Origin: Ciborinia camelliae | Taxonomy: Eukaryota; Ascomycota; Leotiomycetes; Helotiales; Sclerotiniaceae | DNA: 64,000 bases | Assembly: GCA_025890175.1 (NCBI GenBank) | Contig: JANPYM010000006.1 | Coordinates: 1,024,376-1,088,375, forward strand | Reading direction: 5' to 3' | Part shown: in pieces, positions 12,850-23,197 of the stretch | How positions within the stretch are numbered: position 1 is the first letter of the stretch | Layout of the letters: the number at the start of each line of letters is the position of its first letter | The notes under the pieces: generated by a model | Seen by the model: the letters and a program-made list of their open reading frames with translations, nothing else | Told to the model about the DNA's origin: nothing | Database searches by the model: none | Made by a program: the position numbers and the translations under genes

Positions 12850-13828
12850 ATTATTATTATATGGTTCCTAGATTATTCTTTGTTTTTCCACCTTTTACCC
12901 TTTCGAACCTTCCTTGCCTTAGTTGAGTCCGTTCCAAAAAAAAAGATCAAGGGCCCTGACTATCCATTCGATCGAGCAGACCAGACCAGGCTCAAAGGCA
13001 GCGATTTGAGATTCTCAAACAGCTATTTACTCAAACTTTCCAATCAATATCCACCTTAAAACCCCTCCCCGTGCCTTCTTCCTTCATCTCAAACTCGAAC
13101 AGAATCTACGTCTGTCATTCTTGTCGCAGGTCGCTGTACATCAATCGGAAAAGCTGCAACCCCACAGCCGCTGGCAATTTTACTATCGATCGCCGCATTC
13201 ACCAGAGGGTATCTCTTCATTTACCGAACTAAACGAAAGGAAATCATCGCGACGAAAGAGATTGCTTTTGTCTTTGGTTTTTCAAAAGTGTTGTTATCAC
13301 AGCCTTTTACTACTATCTTTTAGTTCGCTGAAACTTTCATTTCCCCTGGTTGTCGGTTGATCTTATTCACATTCTTAATTGTCCCAAACCTCGATTTGTC
13401 GGTTTTGTTTCTTCTTCCCCTTCTTTTTATCTCTCCAGATTACTTTTCAAATTCGATTCGAGTTCTTGCTGGCCTCGAACCCCTCGACGTCAACTGTTCC
13501 ATCTGGCTTTTTCTGTACGGAGCAGGCCCTCCATCTGAACATCATTCCCCTCATTTATAGACCATCCTTACGATACAGGTACCATTCCAGTCCTCTTGTA
13601 CCAATCCAGTCCTCCTCCACAGTCCTTTTACACTCGCTTCTTAAGACGCTACTGCTTCATCTGCGTCTCTGATTTTCCCCATTACTTCAACCATTAATCA
13701 ATACGTCCCGGTTTTCGATATATTGTGTTCTTCAGCCTTACGGCCTTTTCAGTGTTTCGATTTCTTATCGATTCAATTCATATCTTATCATTTAAACATC
13801 TCTTGAGTCGTCGTTTCGAATCAATTGA
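12326..13828 (+). promoter_or_regulatory. ste12 upstream region and probable long 5' leader without ATG
   Basis: The stretch from 12864 to 13828 contains no ATG on the + strand; I checked it line by line, including line joins. It becomes increasingly C+T-rich toward the gene, with many CTTCC, TCTTT and CCTCC tracts, as in fungal transcribed leaders. The ATG at 13829 is therefore the first after 12861. Upstream of the ATG-free part lies an inverted AAT/ATT microsatellite, and farther back an 88-codon ATG frame at 12326-12592 that could be a distal uORF or chance. Acceptor-like sites (TTGTCGCAG at about 13129, TCTCCAG at about 13439) mean the leader may itself be spliced. Confidence 0.6.
12796..12862. 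repeat. inverted trinucleotide microsatellite (AAT)n-(ATT)n
   Basis: An AAT run is followed directly by an ATT run, so the tract is self-complementary and could fold as a hairpin or cruciform. It sits at the upstream edge of the ATG-free ste12 leader. Confidence 0.8.
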
Positions 13829-16226
13829 ATGGCGCATATGATGTATTCCGCGTCGATGGCCCCTCCACAAAAACCAGAGACCTTCATGCTGAGCAGTGAA
13901 GCACAACAAAGCCTTCCTCAAGACGCTCAAGTAGCACTTCAACAAGTCGACAACTTAAAATACTTCTTAATATCAGCTCCAGTGGATTGGTCGCCGGACC
14001 AATACATCAGACGATTTCTCCTGCCAACTGGTGAATACGTTTCTTGCGTGTTATGGAACAACCTCTTTCACATTTCCGGTACCGATATTGTACGATGCCT
14101 GTCTTTTCGATTCCAAGCGTTCGGTAGACCAGTCAAGAACTCGAAGAAATTCGAAGAGGGTATCTTCTCCGATCTGCGAAATTTGAAGTCGGGCACCGAT
14201 GCCTCCCTTGAAGAACCAAAGAGTGGTTTCCTCGATTTCCTATACAAGAACAATTGCATACGAACACAGAAGAAGCAGAAGGTTTTCTATTGGTATAGCG
14301 TACCGCATGACAGATTATTTTTGGATGCTCTAGAACGAGATTTAAAAAGGGAGAAGATGGGACAAGAGGCTACAACGGTAGCAGTCAATGAGCCAGCTTT
14401 GTCTTTCGAATTCGACTCATCTCAATCTTTATTTGAGCAACTCACAAAGTCCCAACAGGCGAACTCCTCATCCTTATCCGCCCAACAACCTTCATACAAC
14501 CAATCACAGTCAACATCCCCAGTGATGCGAGCAATGGAATCGATGCCTCCTCCACAGATGATGCCACAAGTTATGGCAATGCCAGAAGACATGAACCAAA
14601 TGGCAGCTTATCAACAAATGACGATGCAGCAACCTCAAATGCAATCACACATGCAACCACAAATGCAATCTCAAATGCAACCACAACAACAACAACCACA
14701 ACAACACCAGCAGATGCAACAAATCAAGAGAGAATCAGATTTCAACCGTGTTCAATACAACCAGAATGGTGTACCAATCGGACAAACACATCAGCGACAT
14801 TCCTCCATGCCTGCATACGCATTGGAGTTCTCTCCAGCGCCATCGTTTGTTTCATCACATTACGAAGATTACACTGCTCGTGCTATATCATTTGAACCCA
14901 TTACTCCACCTCAACAAGCTCTTGGGATGGGAGCTGAGCCTGCCTATATTGCGAATGAGGAAACTGGTCTCTACACAGCCATTCCGGATCATATGGGTGG
15001 TATTAATGGCCTGCACACGATGATGCAGTTACCCCCATCAAACTTGTCTGGTCCACAATTCTCGCATGCCACTAGAGGTTATGGATCAAACAATGTCTAC
15101 TCAGTAATTGAGGGATCTCCAACGTACAAACAAAGAAGGCGCCGCTCTTCAATTCCTCCTGGAGTAGCATCAATCATTGCTTCTGGCGCATCCGCTGGTC
15201 AGCATTCTCACCCTGCACATAGACCATCAGATCTGAGAAGATCGGTTTCGCATTCTGTGGGACCAGTAGCTGAGGGTGACGAGTCCGGCGAAAACTCTCC
15301 GCCTGGTCTTACATTCAGCAACCAAATCCCTCATCAGATGACACATCACAAAGAACTCATTGATTTCTCAAGACATGGAACCCCACTTTCTACTGTCGAG
15401 GATTCCCCACACATGAACCCAATGTCCCTGCGTCAATCAGACTTTCAGCTAAACAATAATGATCTTTCAGGTGATAGTCCACTTGACCACTCACCACAAC
15501 AAAGACTCATGCAAGGTTCTGGTGGAGTAGTGCGAAGAGCACGAAGCGCCACGATGATGGAACTTGGCCCTTACCCCCAAAAGTCACATTCATGCCCAAT
15601 CCCCACTTGCGGTCGTGTATTCAAGCGTTTAGAGCATCTCAAACGGTATGTTGTTTTTTTGATTTTTTTTTCTTCGCCATTTCATTTGTCCGGCTGTAGA
15701 TAAAGCCGCTGACTTAATCCCCCCCTTCCAGACATGTGAGAACACATACACAAGAAAGACCCTACATTTGCCCACATTGCAGCAAAGCATTTTCCCGCTC
15801 AGACAACCTAGCACAGTATGTTACATATTATTTGATTTTCAACCCCAACCACAATACAGCACAGCATTACTCGCCGCAATTTGATTTTAGAGATTTTCGA
15901 ACATGAACTAACAGTCATTCAATAGACATCGTCGTACACACGACCGTGGTGATGGATCTGAAGGTGCCTATGGTAGCTACAGCGGTGAAGAAGATTTTGA
16001 GGGTGAAGACCACCTTGGCTCCCTCGAAGAGTCTTCTCCTAATTCCGAAAATGGCTATCTACAGCCAAGCATGACGTCGATGTCACAAAGCATGACATCG
16101 ATCCAGCCAAGCATGACCTCGAATTTTAACAACATGTCTATGCCTATGTCAATGGGAATGAGTTCTGATATGACTGCCCCAAGTCAGCTCATCAACGCAC
16201 AACTCATGCATCAACCGATACAATAA
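13829..16226 (+). CDS. ste12: Ste12-family transcription factor (STE homeodomain-like plus two C2H2 fingers)
   Basis: Exons 13829-15645, 15732-15815 and 15926-16226 give 733 residues. Residues about 35-165 form the STE DNA-binding domain, recognisable by the [11 protein letters not shown] and [10 protein letters not shown] start. Residues about 240-310 are Gln/Met-rich. Two tandem C2H2 fingers begin at Cys589; both introns interrupt them at the codon before the first zinc-binding His. The C-terminus has Ser-Met-Thr-Ser repeats. The paired C-terminal fingers are the filamentous-fungal form and are absent from yeast Ste12. The family acts in the nucleus below the Fus3/Kss1-type MAP kinase and controls mating, hyphal fusion and host penetration. 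The start is the first ATG after a 965-nt ATG-free leader. Exon 2 is 84 nt, in frame and a likely cassette exon. Identification is firm; roles are from homologues. Confidence 0.96.
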
Positions 16227-17643
16227 TCAAGACTTTTAATATCACTTTTTTCACAGCCTAGTCAACTTTGACACCTTCACAACCCATTTGTATATGGCCT
16301 TGGAGTATTTTTTTCTCCATTTTCTTTTCATTGCATAGCTTTGCGAGTCCTACTGTATGCTAGACGTTATTGGCTCGCTCCAGTTCTCCAATTCATCGCA
16401 TATCTCCTTTTAGTTTTTATTTGGTACGGCCTTGCCATAGGCGCTAGGGCCTGTCGTTCTGGTTGTATCTGCTTGGGATTGATGAGATATGATGGATTTC
16501 TTTATGAAGCTCTCAAAGCCCTGATCGTTTTGTGTGGGATTTTCGGATAATTGGGAAAATGGGGTGTGTATACGGAACAGAAATATTTGGGAATAGGTTG
16601 CGTGTGGTGTCTTGGCAATGCAGGCAATGGCAGGGTGGTGGATATCTTGTGTATTTTGTCCTTACGTGTCACTGGTTGATGACCTAGTGTGCTCTCTATC
16701 GGCTTGAATGGTAGATGGGGCGCCTAACCTAGGACTGGTTTTGTATGCGATTTCCTTTTAAAGGGCTTTCGCGTGACCAGGGTTGGAGCGGCTGTTTGTG
16801 GATTACAAACTGAGGGAGGAAGAAAATCAGAAGAGAGCCGAGCCAAGATGGGCTAAGTAAGGGTGAAGAAGAGGAAGAAGGAGATGAAAGACGATTCTCC
16901 TTGTGTATAACAAAAAAATGTTTCGGTATGCTCTCTTTTTGTTTTGGGCTTGGAGTGATAAGGTGTTGGTTGATTTTGATATCAGGTGAGATATGGAGTG
17001 GAATACGAAGATGAGATGAGCGAGATGAAGAGAATTATAGACTGCATCATACCCTGGTCTGCTTTTTATGCCATGTGCTTTGATGATGAGAAGAAATTGT
17101 GCAATCTTGTGAGATGGATGGGTGATTTCCGGGTTGTATAATTAGATAGGTAGGTGGGTAGAATATCTCATAGATGAGAAGAGAAACTGGGATTGGATTG
17201 GATTGAATTGGATTGGTATGTAAAAGGAGAGGTCTGAGTGTAATTGAGTATATTTATAATATATGTATTTTGAAAAATGATAAAAATTAATAGAAATTGA
17301 ATTGATAGAAACTAATAAAAATTGGTAGAAATTGGTAGAAATTTATATAAAAAAAATGATAACTAATCATTTATTTTTGAAATAATGAATAATGAAGGAT
17401 ATTTAGAACTTTGAATTATGAGTTTAGTATTATGTATAGTGTAGTTTTGGGAGGGGGGAAGAGGGGGGTTATTTATAGATATAATTATAGTTTCGAGATT
17501 AGATACAATAAAAGCAATTGAAAAATACATCCATACAAAATGGAATCGATAACCAAGCACTACGGGCCCGGGGCGGGCTATTCATGAGTCAATCATTAGA
17601 TGAACAAGGTTGTTTACCGGCTGAAATATCAGACACATAAATC
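16227..17643. other. 3' flank of ste12 and intergenic DNA
   Basis: ste12 (+) and the F-box/ankyrin gene (-) converge here, so the interval holds both 3' ends. The 69-codon frame at 16341 has no ATG worth trusting and no domain. Simple repeats of GATTG and of an AGAAATTG-type unit occupy 17190-17355. No gene is seen. Confidence 0.6.
17190..17355. repeat. low-complexity GGATT / GAAATTGAT repeat tract
   Basis: Repeats of GGATT (17190-17217) are followed, after a gap, by degenerate copies of a unit like AGAAATTGGT (about 17285-17345). AT-rich intergenic DNA. Confidence 0.6.
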
Positions 17644-19192
17644 TTACCCTAACCATCGATCTTCTTGTAGAGTTATTCCCAGATTCTGCAATAACTCGAC
17701 CATCGACTCAAGGCCTAGGTTCTTAGACGTCTCTAAAGCCCACTCCCCATCCCCATTGGTAAAAATCCCCCGTTTCCTGCCCAGATATAGTAAGTACTTC
17801 ACCATAGCCGTATGCTCAATAAAGACCGCAGAAGAAAAGGCGGAAACCCATCCAGTCGTACAACCACCCTCAACAAGCTTGCGAACGATGGCAAAGTTTC
17901 CAGCTTTGGCTGCAATGCTAAGTGCTGACTCAATGTAAGGCCAGGTACCGTAGTTGTAATTAAGATTGGCGCCGCGTTCTAGCAGAAGATCAACAATATC
18001 TTCGCGGCCGTATTGACAGGCCACCCCAAGAGGAAATTGAAAATCTTGATGCCAGACAAATCCACTGAGATCTGCGCCAGCGTCGAGAAAATACCGCACC
18101 ATTTCGAGGTTGCCACAACCGGCATGCATCACCAGGCATTGTGTGAGATTATCTCTAGACTCTTCTCTATCTTGAAAGCTCTGCAAATATTTATAAACTT
18201 CTACATTCCATGAGGCGTATTGCGCTTCGTCGAGTAAATCTCTTATTATGCTCAAGTGTAAATCGGCATAACTAAATGTCTCGAATACATCGAGATAACC
18301 AGATGTCTGGCCGTCTAGTGGACTTTCGCGTGAGTCGCACGATGGAGGATAGATGGCACGACAGACCATGGAAAGATCACCGCACATCGCTGCACCTATG
18401 ATCGCCTCTGGATTCACCCTCATGGCCCAATGGGAGGGGTCTTCTATGGGCAACTTTAACTCCATTAAACCCCCCCATTCAGAGCCGTTGATTTCGTTTA
18501 GATGGGTCTCTAGAGAGTCGGGTAGGGTTTTCTGGAATATTTCGAGCATTTCGCTATTTCCTGCCCATGCAGCAAGGAGGAAGGAGGAAGAAGTGAAGAG
18601 GCAACTCTGGTCCCTGGGAGAGTGACCTTCTTGCATTAATCTCTTAGCTAGAGGAATCAGATTCAGATATGCAGCGGCGCATAGAAGGTCGATATTGGGA
18701 TTTGAAGGGTTGCTCTTCAGCTCAGAATCACTATCAGGGTTCGAGGCATATTTCAGGGCCGGCCAACAGAGAGTCTCTATGGTAGGTTTAAGGTCTGCGC
18801 CGGTCTCGTCGCAAACGCGTTGAGCAATGTCACGAATGATGAGATACCGGGGGTGGGAGAGAGAGGTTTCGTTCAGGACTCTGTGGACGAGGTAAGAATG
18901 CCATAATTTCGATTTCCCGTGATCCTTTTCAATATGCCAATCGCACAGAATGCCAGTTGCTCCCGTGTCAAAGGAGTCTAGGAGTCGTGATTCAAAGAGT
19001 GCAGATTGAACATTTTGGGAAAACCATTCTGTAATCATGATTCGTCTTGTTACTTTGGGTATTTGGATCAAGAATCGTTAACAACTTACTGTTAACAAGA
19101 CGTAACCTAAGACCTCTTTTAATACCACGAGTAAGAACGGCTTGAAGTAAGATTCTGTCGACAAGCTCGGCGGGTAGGCTTAAAAGACTCAT
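17644..19192 (-). CDS. F-box-like ankyrin-repeat protein
   Basis: Two exons, 19192-19090 and 19028-17644, join to 495 residues. The intron (GTAAGT...TTACAG) restores the frame into N-K-W-F-S-Q-N-V. Residues 1-50 resemble a fungal F-box (L-S-L-P-A-E-L-V-D-R-I-L start, R-L-R-L-V-N-K-W-F middle). The middle is helical without a clear motif. Residues about 340-450 contain three ankyrin units with the A-x-x-G-x-x-x-x-V-R-x-x-x-x-x-G-A consensus, spaced about 33 apart. Such F-box/ankyrin proteins form large, fast-changing families in Pezizomycotina, and are presumed SCF ubiquitin-ligase adaptors or heterokaryon-type proteins of unknown substrate. The F-box assignment is weaker than the ankyrin one. 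The exon-1 ATG is the first in frame with the F-box; the upstream reading frame opens on a non-ATG codon. Confidence 0.85.
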
Positions 19193-20799
19193 TTTGTTAG
19201 AAGTAGAGCGTAGGAGAAGTACAATGAGAGTGGCTTTCGAAGAAACCAAAACAAATAAAAGTGAGCTCTAAATTTCTAGAGTGATGGGCAAAGAAATAAG
19301 AGCCATGGTCTTGCGATGGCCGAGGGAAGCGGGCCAATAATAACCAAGCCAAAAGGAAACGAAAAGTAGGTACCATATGACTCAGTAGCTTTAGCACTAA
19401 TTTCTTTAACCGAATTCCATTACATTGGAGGTCTTTAAAGAGGCAATAAGCTACCTATCTCTAATGACTCAGGTCTAGGGAAAGGTTTGAATGCCCGGGT
19501 GGTTGAAGTGGACTCGCTTTGGCCTCGTCGAAGCTTTGATTTTTCTCAAAGCGGAAGCGAATTTTCGTCATTTTAGTACATTTTATCGATTATCGATACC
19601 CATGCCAAGAACAGCTAAGAACCAAGAAGTAGACGTAAGAAACTCAATTGTTAAGTTATCAATAGTATTTCCAAGCTCTTTAAAAGGGTAAAGTGCCCGC
19701 CGAGACCTGTGCTACTTTCTAAAGGCAGATTCTTTTAAGTAGCAAAGGAGATGGCTAGTTGACCTTTATTTCCCCTAAGCCTGCTTCATCGCATATGGTA
19801 TGATTGTAATGATATTCTTGGGTATCTAGAACACCCTAACATCGTCATCAAATGTAACTTGCCAAGGCCAAGGCCAAGGAAACTCCAACTCTTGGGTGAG
19901 CTTTCTTCCTTCTTACCAGGGGCTTAATCTTTAGCGAGAAGATCGCTATATACCGGCCCCTGTTCATCTAATCGTTATTCCAATATTCCCATTATATTCT
20001 CTATTGCCCCATTTCCTTGGTAATTTTTAGCCTTCCTTCCACCCGATTATTACGGCATTTGATCGCCCATCTACCCCGCCCTAAACCAACGTGGTATCTA
20101 CTAACAGTCTTTTCTCTTTCCATCTTCATCCTCGGGTATTGTATCTGATCTCGTGCTTTTGTTTCCAGTCCTTGGCAAGAGCTACTATGGAGTAATCAAC
20201 TTCATGAATGCATATCGTGTGCTACTAGATTGGCCAGTATATAGCTCTAAAAGAGGAGCGATATTCGAACATAGATATTAGTGATGATGGAAGGCTGCGA
20301 AGAGAAACCCCTATATGACAATAATCTTCGGCGTCGACACATATTGTACGAAAATTGAATTTCTAACTGCAACGGCATTGTAAATATGACAGAGATTGAT
20401 GGGACTGACGATACAATTGGCGGAAGTAATAGGAAAAGGACACTCGTCCCCCCAAGCTTTGCGATCCGGAAACGATATGGTATGGTCTTGAGATATATCG
20501 ATTGTGGTTGTATTTGTCAAGTGTAGGACTGTAGATACAAAAAGCCTCGCATTTCGTAATCCAGTCTATTTACAATGAGGATACAGTGTTATGCACTAAG
20601 AGGGACTTCAATTTATATCAAGCCCCCGAAATATTTCATTTCATTCACCTTGATATTCACTGAAGTTGAACTTTCAACCCACTACTCTCGAAACTTCGGA
20701 CAATATCACTTCAATATCCGCATTTGAATAAAAATGAACTGGCACAAATAAATGGCTTGATACTTCGCCTCCTATTATCTAACACTCAAAGCCAGTCTT
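19193..20799. other. intergenic DNA, no gene recognised
   Basis: This lies between the start of the F-box/ankyrin gene and the 3' end of the dehydrogenase, both on the minus strand. Open frames (19491-19691 and 20311-20520) are short and show no family features. A short AAGGCC direct repeat lies near 19863. The promoter of the F-box/ankyrin gene should be in the first few hundred bases. Confidence 0.5.
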
Positions 20800-22100
20800 C
20801 TAAGTACCAAAACACTTCTCATACCCTACCATCGTAAACCTATACCTAACATCATTATTATGCAACCTTGTCAAAGCCGTCTTTAACCCCTCTTCTCCAA
20901 TTTCAATCGTCTCCACCCAACTCTTAATGTCCTTCTCGACCGCCAAATTCAGCATAGCCAGAACCTCTTTTCTACTACCCAAATGACTTCCTCCAATAAG
21001 AACACCGTTCTTCAAGAGTTGAAAATTATCAATGGTTTGACCTTCGCCTTCGGGGAGTCCAACGGATACCCAGTGTCCATGAACATCGAGGAGCTCAAGG
21101 TATTCGGAGAAATTAAAACCGGAGGAAGAAGAGGCCGTGTTAACTATTAGGTCGAAGGTCATGATGTGTTCTTTGTTCCAGTCCTTGTCAGCGGTGGCGA
21201 GGAATCCATCGGCGCCGAGTTTCTTTGCGTCGGCCTCTTTGGCGTGAGTTCTATGTTGTGAATTTATATCAGTATAATTTTCATCCTAAAGAGTCTCGGG
21301 AAACGCCCGAGCTAATAATATTAACATACCTCGAAATAGCCCAAGTTTCCGCCCCCAAGGCCTTAGCAAACATAACCCCAAAATGACCAATACCCCCCAA
21401 ACCCACAATTCCCACCTTCTTGCCCGGCCCACATCCATTTCTCACCAACGGACTATAAGCCGTCAAGCCAGCGCACAACATAGGCGCCACCTCTTCACTC
21501 TTTAATCCATCTGGGATTGGGAAAACCCAATGTTCATGAGTTCTCACGTGGCTAGCATAACCACCTTGAGAAACGATTCCCGTTTCTGGCCAGACGGCTC
21601 CATAGGTATCGAGTTGGTGGCGACAATATGTTTCATTGTCATTTTTGCATTGACGACATTGGAGACAGGAGTAAGATTGGGCGCCGACGCCAACGCGTTG
21701 ACCGGGCTTGATTAGGGTTACTTTTGGACCGACGCGGAGGGCTTCGCCTACGATTTCTATGCATCGGTTGGAAATATTAGTATATCATCATTCTTTCATG
21801 ACTACATGTTTGATTTCTCATGATTCCTATCTCCAACCCAAACTTGGAATTGAGGAGAAGAAAAATGGTAAACAGAAACATCAGGGAGACCATACCATGC
21901 CCCACGCAAAGCGGAAACTTCTGTTCACCCCAACCTCCACTAACAGTATGCAAATCACTTGCGCAAACACCACATGCCTGAATTTTGATATCAACATCGT
22001 AGTCACCAAATGGCTTGGGAGTATATTCATTTTTATGAAACTCAGTCCATTTTGTAGGATCTTCGATTTGGAAACCGGTGAAGGTCTCGGGATATCCCAT
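20800..22100 (-). CDS. zinc-dependent NADP alcohol dehydrogenase (cinnamyl-alcohol dehydrogenase/ADH6 type)
   Basis: Exons 22100-21896, 21756-21330 and 21250-20800 give 360 residues, the usual length of medium-chain dehydrogenases. Catalytic-zinc ligands are visible: Cys46 in C-G-V-C-A-S-D-L-H and His68-Glu69. The structural-zinc set is Cys99, Cys102, Cys105 and Cys113. A G-x-G-G-I-G-H nucleotide-binding loop (GLGGIGHFGV) follows at about residue 185. The family reduces aromatic and medium-chain aldehydes with NADPH in the cytosol; in fungi it is linked to aldehyde detoxification and fusel-alcohol formation. The specific substrate cannot be read. The promoter side carries a (GAA)n tract, which is TTC on the coding strand. 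No linked pathway genes are visible. Intron phases (1 and 2) both join cleanly. Confidence 0.94.
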
Positions 22101-23197
22101 TTTCGTTCTGTTGTGGTGGAGGTGAATGGGTTTTAGATGGGGATATATAAAATGAGAATATTTCAAATGGGATGTGAGGTGAGGGACTCAGATGGACAAT
22201 TGAAGCAGTGGTATAAGGAAGAAGAAGAAGAAGAAGAGAAAGAGGAAGAGGAAAGAGTGAAGATGAAGGAGGGAAAGAGGTTTGACAAACAATAAATACC
22301 TCCTCGTTCACTTATCAAGCCATCTCCATTTCTCCCCCCATCAATGGGGAAATTCATGGGGGTTATTCATTCCCATTTAATCACTACTCACCCCACCATC
22401 CCGGCGGGGTCCATATCTCATCAAATGGATGGATTTATTGCATTGAGAATTTTTTCCGGGGTCGTTGTCGTGGGGAATTGCCATTTTCCGTGGCCGGGGA
22501 AGTTTCGTTTGATACGTGGATGTCAATGTGGCTGCTTATTTTTCCACCAGTTAAAATGCGCAATTCTGTCTTGATCATATGGAACGGGATATGCTTCTCT
22601 CCATGTTCAAACTCAAGTCAAAGGTCCTATTAATTCAACGTTCATAATCAACCATAATCTCATCTGGCGTCTGCAATTTTCAAGCAGTTATTGTACAATG
22701 TAGAATGTGAGATACTAGGCCTCCCAGTGACATGGCAGGCAAAAGAGGATATTCGTGAACGGCTGCAAAATCCAGTTCTTCTATCTGTCTACTATACTAT
22801 TACAATGGCGATTAGAAAGAAGTGGGCACTCATATATTTCCCCAGTCCCTTGAAAGTATCTCGCCCGCCCAGCGCTGTGCATGCCAATTGCATGCCAATT
22901 GCAAAAGTCTCTCCATGTAACCACCAAAACGCACAAAAGTCATGGCATTTAATTCCCTTTGCGCACAATAAATAACCATCTCGTGCCAAATAAACTCCAT
23001 CATCAAAGCATTATGCATCAATGCATTTCCCTAATAAACTCATCCATAGTAACTCCATGACCTCCCCACCAAACTTGTCGTGCCTGGATATAGAGAACTC
23101 CGACAATAATAACACACCCTCATCGAATTAAAGCCCATATCATACAAATTCACGCTCCCGAGGAAGAAATCATCATGATTCATCCAATAAATCCGTA
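22101..23197. promoter_or_regulatory. upstream region of the alcohol dehydrogenase; no other gene
   Basis: The 1.1 kb between the ADH start and the NTO1 stop (both minus strand) holds the ADH promoter and NTO1 3' flank. A purine tract (22217-22260, pyrimidine on the coding strand) lies about 120-160 nt upstream of the ADH start, where fungal promoters often carry CT-rich runs. A direct repeat of CATGCCAATTG occurs at about 22880-22901. Overlapping open frames here are low complexity or short. Confidence 0.5.
22217..22260. repeat. GAA-rich microsatellite in the ADH promoter
   Basis: About seven GAA units and then GAG/GAA-rich purines; on the coding (minus) strand this is a TTC pyrimidine tract. 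It gives a spurious Ser/Leu-rich open frame. Confidence 0.8.

Noticed and set aside
13121..13672. Several frames upstream of ste12 considered as uORFs
   Set aside because: None begins with ATG; all open on TTG or similar codons within an ATG-free leader.
22042..22357. Leu/Ser-rich frames upstream of the alcohol dehydrogenase
   Set aside because: They translate the (GAA)n tract on the opposite strand.
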